A stretch of 64,000 bases of DNA, from NCBI RefSeq assembly GCF_018139145.2, contig NC_059477.1, positions 12,138,022 to 12,202,021 on the forward strand. The letters are read 5' to 3'. Every line of letters begins with the position of its first letter. Positions within the stretch are counted from its first letter, which is position 1. The notes under the pieces were generated by a model. That model ran no database searches. It was given only the letters and a program-made list of their open reading frames with translations, and was not told the origin of the DNA. The stretch comes from Gymnogyps californianus. Its lineage: Eukaryota > Chordata > Aves > Accipitriformes > Cathartidae. Made by a program: the position numbers and the translations under genes. Below, piece by piece: positions 57,141 to 64,000 of this stretch.

Positions 57141-57366
57141 GCGAAGGGCCTCTCCCCCGTCCCGAGCCCGAGCTGTCTCGTGATTGCGCGCGCCCCCCTC
57201 CTCCGCCCGCGCCGGCCGGTGGCGGGGGCCGGCCCGCAGCGCGTGACGCCGGTCCCCGAGCGGCGATAGGCGGTTGGGCCGTGCCGCGGGGGCGCGGCTC
57301 TGCGCCGGCGGCCGTTAGGCAGCGCGCGGGGGCGGGCGGGGCAGCCGGCGAGGAGCGGGGCCCGAG

Positions 57367-57449
57367 ATGGCGCGGAGCGGCCGGGCGCTCGGCAGGGCGC
57401 TGGCCGGCGGGCTCGCCGCCGCCCCGCCGCCGCGCACGGCCGCTGTCAG
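57367..57449 (+). CDS. COQ10B: COQ10B exon 1 (mitochondrial targeting sequence)
   Basis: 27 codons plus two bases, from [10 protein letters not shown] to PPPRTAAV. The ATG has G at -3 and G at +4. The donor is TCAG|GTACGC. The sequence differs strongly from human, as is usual for targeting peptides, so the exon rests on its frame, its donor and its place in the CpG island. Confidence 0.82.
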
Positions 57450-60400
57450 GTACGCGGGGCGAGGCGGAGTGACCGCGGGGGTGACAGCCAGGGCCCCGCC
57501 GCGGCTCCTCCCACCGCCGCGGCGGGTGGCATGCCGTCCCGGGGCCCCGCCGCCGCACCGCCCCTCGGCGCGCCCGGCCGCCCTCCGCCTGCCGGGCGGC
57601 CCCGCTGTAGTCCCGGGGCGCCGGGCCCGGGGGCGGGGTGGGGCCGCCTGAGGCGCGCGGTCCCTCAGTGCGCTCCAGAGTGAACGCTCCCGGGCGCCCT
57701 GCTGCCCCGCGGGGCGGTGCTGGGCGAGCCCCCGCCCGGCTCGCCCCGCTCCGGGGAGCGTGGCGCTGCCCGGTGCTACTCCGGAGAGAAGCTGGTGGCT
57801 GTGGGGGAGAGGGAAGGTACTCCCAGGTCCCCTCCGGCTCTGCGTTCGCGGGGGGGGCTGAAGTGCCCTCAGTTTCGGTAGCTGTTGACTCCTTTCAACG
57901 CGGGCAGTGTCGATGGAAGAACAAACGATTTTCAGATTATAAACTTGCCTCTTCTTTGCTTAAGCCAGTTGCATAACTTTGAGCAATCCATAAAAGAAAT
58001 GAAAAACTGAGTAAAACGCCCAGATATTTTCCACTTCAGATAATGCAGTAAGTTCCTTATCCCCTGATCACATGGAAGGCTGGCTGGAACAACTTGAGAA
58101 ACAAAATATGCTTTGGGAGAAGAGCTGATCTTGTAACTGGAAGAAAAAGAACAAGCAGATAAGAGAGAGAGTGCAATTTGAAAATCTTAGGAGAAAAAAG
58201 GGTTTACCTGTTACTACGGTTATGGCAGTGCTGCTGTGTTTGATAAATTCAAAGTCTTACTGGCATCCTCATAAAAACAGTGAAAAAGTGGAATGATGTC
58301 ACATTTCAAGCAGTCATTTGACATAATTGTTACCGTGCAGTGGTATAATGTCATCTTTCTTGGACCATATTTCTTACTGCATATCCTTCATGTTTTAATC
58401 TTTAGGATGTGTTTGCAATATTAAAATAGCTCAATCTTGGTAAACAAAATGGCTATTTTTTAAAGTAATTTATTAGAGTCTTGAGGGCAAAATCAGTTAC
58501 TGGCAAGGGTGTTCAGTATAAGGAAACTCATTAAGTAACTGGTTGCAAGCTAAGTTTGAAAATGTTTCTAGTGTAAGCTGCAAGAATCTTGGCAGCTGGT
58601 TTTAAGCAAGTGCAAGCTGAATCCAAAATGGTGCTGTATTATTTGTAGCCTTGAAGCTGGGTATGCTTTCATGTCTTGCAGTTATTGGGGTACATTCTGT
58701 ACCTGTTGTTGACTCGGTGGACCCCTTACTGTGCTGAGTAACAGGCTTCAAGGACTCAGGTGGTAAATTAGTCTCTTGTGCTTACTCAGACTGAGATGCT
58801 AATGAGGACACTTGTTGGCAACGCTCATTTTTTGGGATGCGAACAGCTGTCGACAAAGAATTTGAATGAGATCAACTCAGGTCTCGCAGACCATAAAATG
58901 GCCATCAGATACCACTAACCTTATGGAAGTAACAGTTGGGATAACAGTAAACACCATCGCCCTGGCATGCTCTTACCGCTAATTTCAGTCTTTATAGTCA
59001 GGAGCTCGAGATCCCTTTTTTCAAAAATATGTTAATCTTTAGGCTTAGAAAATTTTGTAGCTATTAAAAATAATCACTGAATATAGATCACTTACGTATG
59101 TATACCAAACACCAGTAAATGCTTCCTTTTCAGGTCATGGAAGTCAGGTGATACTGTGATCAGTGCCCAAATGTTTAGAGAGAAAGCAGCGAGTGCAGGA
59201 ATTGAATGATGCCAGTAAGAGCAGTGTGAGTGGATATGGTTGTTTTACTGTCAGAGGATAAATACAGAGGTGGTAGGTGTGTCCCGATTCTGGCATGGAC
59301 TTGGCTTTTCTTCTGTGGCCTTGATCAGGTTCACAAAAACATGTGTGACAGTCTATTGAAATCCGTGCTTTTGTGATTTCTTGAAAAGGTATGCTTTCCT
59401 CAACTGGGACCGAGCCAGCACATTCTCATAGCATCTGTTTTTCTTCAGATAAAATCGAGAGAGAGATGAAGTCTCACCATGTTTGTTAGCATTATAACCT
59501 CTTTTAACCTTGCCTTCCTTGAATGGCAATATAATTGTGAAAAGGACATTGTCTTACAGCAGCTAAAAGATTATTTGTAGAGGTTGTTTTTCAGCCTTGT
59601 AGCTGACATGAGTCTAGATAAAACTGTATGAAACAATATACTGGCATAGCATTACAGTAAAAAACAAACCAAGAGAAGAAACCTAGCATCTGGTTTGGGC
59701 TGTGTACTATGCATAGACCCAGATGGAGAAAGTAATTTAAATTAGCTCTCCAGAATGAGGTCTGGTCCAAACATTTGAACACTTTCTATGAATCTGGTTG
59801 AGGCAGCTACAATGTTACTGGCACCCTTCCAGCGTTTCTATCGAAGCAATGCTTTTCCTTAACAGTCTTGTCCAGTCTGTGTGGAAAAAAACAGACTATG
59901 TCCACATCCCTTGAGATACAGTTGCAAACATTTGCAGAGTTTGTTGTCTAAAGACTTTTAAAGTTGACCTTTCTTAATTTTGACACCATACTTCTGTCCC
60001 ATCTTAAGTAACTCCTTTTCAACTGCAGTGATTACAATCTGTGTTGTCAGTCATCTTGCTTCATATCACAGTTGCTTATTTCTTTTTTTAAAAGTCTGTA
60101 CAGATTGTTTCTAATCAGCTGCTGCTGATTATTATTTTCCTCTGAACTCAATACCAGTTTATTATTTGCCTGTCTCCTAATACAGTGACCATATAAGCTA
60201 ATGTGGTCAAGTCCCAAGTTATTACTGTGTTTCTTTAGAATTCAAAGTTATGTTGATTTTTAAAGAACACGTTAATAATAATTTTAATTTTTTTAAATTG
60301 GTAACTGTAATTTGCTAGACTACTTTGCTGGTTAGTAAAAAATGCATCTATCTGTTCATTGTGTTTGAAAAAACACCAAAACAACCAAAGAAACCACCAA

Positions 60401-63088
60401 ACAAGCCTAATGCTAAGTGGGGAAGGTTGGTTCCATTTTTGACTATGTGAATCCAGAAGTACAGTCTTGATTGTTCAATCAGAGAAAGGACAGTAGAAGA
60501 CCTAGGTTGCTCTTTAGCTTATGTTTGTAGAATCACTGACAGCAAATAGTGGCAGTTTTAACTTCCTGGTGCCAAAAATCAGAGCTTTTGTGGTAGCATT
60601 TTGCATCTTAACTGACTTGATCTAGGCAAAATCAATAATTTAGCAGAACAGACCTATTAATCACAATGAATATTTGTTACATTTTAGTGTAGATGTTCAC
60701 AAACAGAGAACACTGAGGTGCAATCTTAGAATTACAAGCATTTTTAAAGGTAATTTGTTAAGTTCTATTTATGAAAACACTGCGTCCAAGGCTTTGCGAG
60801 ATTTTTTTCTGAAGGAAATTAAGTAAGCAATGCACTTTCTGAAAGGACTTTCAAAATGAAACTCTCCTTTTGAGAGAAGGATGGCAGCAGAGGGATTATA
60901 GCAGAGTTCAGCTTTGTATCTCCAAGTGGAACCTTCTCTTCCTTGATTTTGCTATTAAGAGAGCCTGTTCTGCAAACTAAGTGCATATGAGGCTTGTACA
61001 TGAACTCAGGCTGCCACGAAGTCAACGTTTAATGGGGCCTTTGTATTTTACTCTGCCAGTTACTTTTCTCGTGACTGGGGGCTATTTTTAGTTTCTCCTA
61101 AGGGAACAAAAATCCCCCTTGTGTTTTTAACAGTTTGTATACTGTTACGAGCCTTTGTTATTCCATCTGCATCTGACATTTTCTGGAATGTTATACAACA
61201 GATTGTTTGTCTCACCTGAATGTGTTGTTTATTTTGCTGATATGAAACACATCTAAAAGCATTTTCACTGTTGCAGGCACTTGGCTTCTTGTGGTATTCT
61301 GATGACCAGAATTTCTCCTTTGCAAGTACCTGTAATGAGCCATACCTTTTCAAGAACTTTCTTCAACATTGCTGCACCACTAGTAAACAAAAGAAAAGAA
61401 TATTCTGAAAGAAGAATTATAGGGTTTGTATAGACGTGTGGAAAGAGACTTTATATGCTTATTGATTTTGTGTTTGCTGTGATTAATCCAAAACACTAGA
61501 AGTTCAAAGACTGAGCATCCCTGAAGACACATGTCCCTGTGACTGCCCAATTGGAGACTAGGAAGCAGTTTTGACTTTCAGAATCTGTAGAGATCAGGCT
61601 TTTCCAGTCTGAAATTGAGTATAAAAAATGTAGGAACCCAAAACCCTTGCCCCATAGAAAGAAATAGCAGAAATAATCCTTCTATTCCATGACAAAACAA
61701 AAACAACCTTGAAAGGGAAGAATACACTATTAATTTCATCTGGTGAAATGGGAATAAACCAACAGGTGTGAAAACTCTCAGTTTGTTCCCTCTGTCCCAA
61801 ATATGTGCTAATGTTTGCACTTACTGTTGTTCTGTTGTACTTCTCGAGATTTCCTTCTTTCTTTAAAAGAAGGAAAATAATTAGTTGTGTGATGAAGAAA
61901 CTTAGGCACATAGAAAAAGATTTTGAGATCTGTTTGTCTTCAGGCTAGTGGGAAAATTCCAGTTAATTTGACGAGACTATGATCTGCCCCCCAGTCTCTG
62001 GTCCACAATAGTATGAACAATTTGTTTATTAGCATAATTTTTTTGACTATGCTTAACACTCAGTTATGTGATAGTTCTTGAACTGCAACACATTTTGCAT
62101 GATCACTTAAAAAGAGCCTTTGTCCCATAGTACTCACTGTTGAGTACTGTTGAACATATGCTTCATTTTAAACACAGATTAATTAGCATGTGCATCAATT
62201 CTTTTCTGAGTCAGAACTAAAACTTAAAAACTGTAGCTATGTAATACTTTGCCATGTTACCGTAGAATCAACTAAAATGTTGCCATCATATTCTTTCATA
62301 TGATTTCAATATCCTGCTTGAGCAGGGAGGTTGAACAAGATGACCTCCAGAGGTCCCTTCCAACCTCAGCCATTCTGTGATGCTGTGACGTTTTTCCATT
62401 GCATGTATTTTTTAATTAAGCTTTTTTATTTGGGCTAAAATAAGGAAAGTAGTGTTCCTCTATTTAAACCTTATGAAATATAGTACTTTAGTTTTGATAC
62501 GCCTTTTCTTGGTAGCCATGAAGTATGGATTCTTTATGTGGAATGTCTAAGATCTACCTAAATGAAGACACAACTGTGCTGGAAAAACTATTTTTCCATT
62601 TGAAATGTATGTGTATTTACGTGATATTGCAGAAAGTAGCAGACATCGGCTTCACTGTTCACTAACTTTACTGCTGGATGTTGTGTGGTGTTTTGCAACT
62701 TTATGCAAAGACTCTTACCAGTTTATTACTTCCCCCCCCCCCCCCTCCCTTTTTAATTTCCAAAAACAGTGGTAGTGTTTTCAGGTGACTGTATGTTCAC
62801 CTTCCAAACTGCCATTTATACAATCTTTGAAACTTTTTAATACTGAATTTGAAGTTAAAATACCTTATAACTAATGTTTGTGTTTCTGTTTCCAGGTATT
62901 CTATGCAGGAAATGTATGAAGTTGTTGCTGTTGTGGAGAATTACAAACTATTTGTTCCTTGGTGTAAAAAGTCAGATATATTATCGAAGCGCTCTGGATA
63001 CTGCAAAGCACGGCTAGAAATAGGATTCCCTCCTGTAGTAGAGAGGTATACATCAGTTGTTACCCTAGTGAGACCACATTTAGTTAAG
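57367..63088 (+). CDS. COQ10B: COQ10B, coenzyme Q-binding protein COQ10 homolog B (exons 1-3, partial)
   Basis: COQ10 proteins bind coenzyme Q in a START/polyketide-cyclase-like fold. They sit at the inner mitochondrial membrane and are needed for CoQ to work in respiration and for normal CoQ synthesis. Three exons give 141 residues (423 nt in frame): 57367-57449, 61277-61423 and 62896-63088. Residues 1-28 are Arg- and Ala-rich with no acidic residue, as expected for a mitochondrial targeting signal. Exon 2 gives [10 protein letters not shown] and [13 protein letters not shown]. Exon 3 starts the START-like domain, with [28 protein letters not shown] and HLVK. All are very close to recalled human COQ10B. 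The remaining C-terminal exons lie beyond 64000. It could only be confused with its paralogue COQ10A; the neighbours favour COQ10B. Confidence 0.94.
57450..61276 (+). other. COQ10B: COQ10B intron 1
   Basis: 3.8 kb. The first 350 bp is CpG-island sequence; the rest is AT-rich with no repeat, exon or RNA gene that I recognise. Confidence 0.8.
61277..61423 (+). CDS. COQ10B: COQ10B exon 2
   Basis: 147 nt, encoding [10 protein letters not shown] through SERRIIG. The acceptor is CTGTTGCAG. The donor ATAGG|GTTTGT is weak, but the frame to exon 3 needs exactly this cut. Internal Met codons (in GILMTR and PVMSHTF) could start shorter forms. Confidence 0.92.
62315..62389 (+). mobile_element. CR1 LINE 3'-end fragment
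   Basis: A typical CR1 3' end: CTTGAGCAGGGAGGTTGAAC, GATGACCTCCAGAGGTCCCT, TCCAACCTCAGCC and the terminal ATTCTGTGATGCTGTGA. It is heavily 5'-truncated and lies sense to COQ10B in intron 2. Confidence 0.9.
62732..62745. repeat. C14 homopolymer
   Basis: Fourteen C in COQ10B intron 2, about 150 bp before the exon 3 acceptor. Confidence 0.9.
62896..63088 (+). CDS. COQ10B: COQ10B exon 3 (start of the CoQ-binding domain)
   Basis: 193 nt, 64 codons after one split base. [10 protein letters not shown] to VRPHLVK. The acceptor is TGTTTCCAG and the donor AAG|GTAACTT. Nearly every residue matches recalled human COQ10B apart from conservative changes. Confidence 0.95.
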
Positions 63089-64000
63089 GTAACTTTTTTT
63101 TTTCCCCCCCTTAGCTGTAACTTTTGCATGTTGAAATTCAAATAACTCGCTGGTGCTCCAAAAGAAAATTGATGCTGGAAGTGCTTTGTATGGCTCAAAA
63201 CTTGTGTTGCTTTTGTTTAAAGACTTAGGTTAGCTGGAGAGAATTTGAATGTGCTTTTAAAACATAAGCTGCCAAATTAGGCAGGGGAGGAATTGCTTTT
63301 TAATTTCCTTTTGCTGGAGAAGCTAGCAGCCATTAATGAAGATATACCGGTTTTGTTTGTTTATGTTAAAATTTTGTCCAAGCCTCTCTAAATGCAAAAT
63401 TAATACTGACTTAAAAGTTGTCTTTGACAACTGTAGTTTCTGATGCCTTAGCAAAATTGTTATCTGTCATTACTTTTCTTCTGACAATTTTACCTAGCTA
63501 ATATGAGAAGTCTTAAACTTAAATGTAGGATCTGCTGAAGAACTTGTGATTCAGTGTATTGATGAGAAGATAGAAAAGTGGATTTAAAGTCCATTTTTTA
63601 GAATTAATTTGTTCAGAAAGAAGCAGTTGTATTTCTCCTCCTTTCAGCTGTTCAAGAGCAATAATTAAAAATGTCAAGGGAGAAATTTTGAATGACATCT
63701 GGATCTTCTAACTAGTTTGCCTTATATGTTCAAATCTGTTTTGGTTAGGAACAGGTCAGAACAGATTCCTTAGAGCAAAACTGCCTCTCCCTCCATGTGG
63801 CAGATCTTGACTATTTTTTGGATTAACTAATGGAATTACAACAGTTGATTGCTATTCAAGATAATTGTTTGGATATCCTATTTCACTATTCTTTTCTAGG
63901 CTTCCTCTTAAGAGACACTGCTCAAAACAGAAACTGGGTTCCTTAAGTACAGGGGAGACATGAATTGGAAAGGGAATATGCAAAGTGCCTTTATTCAAGG
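63089..64000 (+). other. COQ10B: COQ10B intron 3 (continues beyond the window)
   Basis: AT-rich sequence after the exon 3 donor. I looked for the next COQ10B exon and did not find it. No repeat was recognised. Confidence 0.75.

Larger units (their letters stand above)
56740..57800. promoter_or_regulatory. COQ10B: CpG island promoter of COQ10B
   Basis: A GC-rich, CpG-dense block of about 1 kb covers COQ10B exon 1 and its upstream region. A perfect NF-Y-type CCAATCAG lies at 57133-57140, about 230 bp before the start codon. There is no TATA box. It is distinct from the SF3B1 island about 6 kb away. Confidence 0.85.
61424..62895 (+). other. COQ10B: COQ10B intron 2
   Basis: 1.5 kb, with a CR1 tail at 62315-62389 and a C14 run at 62732-62745. 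Nothing else was recognised. Confidence 0.85.

Noticed and set aside
1..64000. CRISPR array, operon, phage or other bacterial-type system
   Set aside because: The sequence is split vertebrate gene sequence throughout. No regular repeat-spacer array or dense same-strand set of open frames exists.

Overview
The window is nuclear DNA from a bird. Its interspersed repeats are avian CR1 LINEs and one ERVL-type solo LTR. Its genes are split vertebrate genes in the order ANKRD44 (-), SF3B1 (-), COQ10B (+), which is the order I recall around human SF3B1. The LTR resembles a type common in Neoaves, so a neoavian species is likely, but that is inference.

Layout. Positions 1-5354 lie in intron 1 of ANKRD44. 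Its first coding exon (nine codons, 5355-5381, minus) sits in a CpG island at about 4840-5880. About 20 kb of AT-rich, gene-free sequence follows. SF3B1 fills 26149-50365 on the minus strand. All 25 coding exons could be placed by sequence and splice sites. They predict a 1,301-residue protein if exon 22 is 132 nt (my raw count gives 131). A 3' UTR runs to a strong poly(A) signal at 25846-25851. Intron 1 of SF3B1 holds an antisense CR1 with a long reverse-transcriptase reading frame, followed by a run of 30 G. Intron 11 holds an intact solo LTR with a perfect 5-bp target duplication. The SF3B1 start lies in a CpG island at about 49740-50900. A 6-kb spacer with an old CR1 remnant leads to the CpG island of COQ10B (about 56740-57800). 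COQ10B is on the plus strand; exons 1-3 are inside and the rest lies beyond 64000.

Function. SF3B1 is the HEAT-repeat scaffold of the U2 snRNP SF3b complex and recognises the branch site. COQ10B is a mitochondrial START-like coenzyme Q-binding protein. ANKRD44 is an ankyrin-repeat regulatory subunit of protein phosphatase 6. They form no operon or shared pathway. SF3B1 and COQ10B diverge from separate CpG islands about 7 kb apart. I found no tRNA, rRNA, CRISPR array or bacterial-type system, and nothing I would call a new biological system. The points worth a second look are repeat insertions, extreme homopolymers, weak splice donors, small protein indels and one possible 1-nt discrepancy in SF3B1 exon 22.
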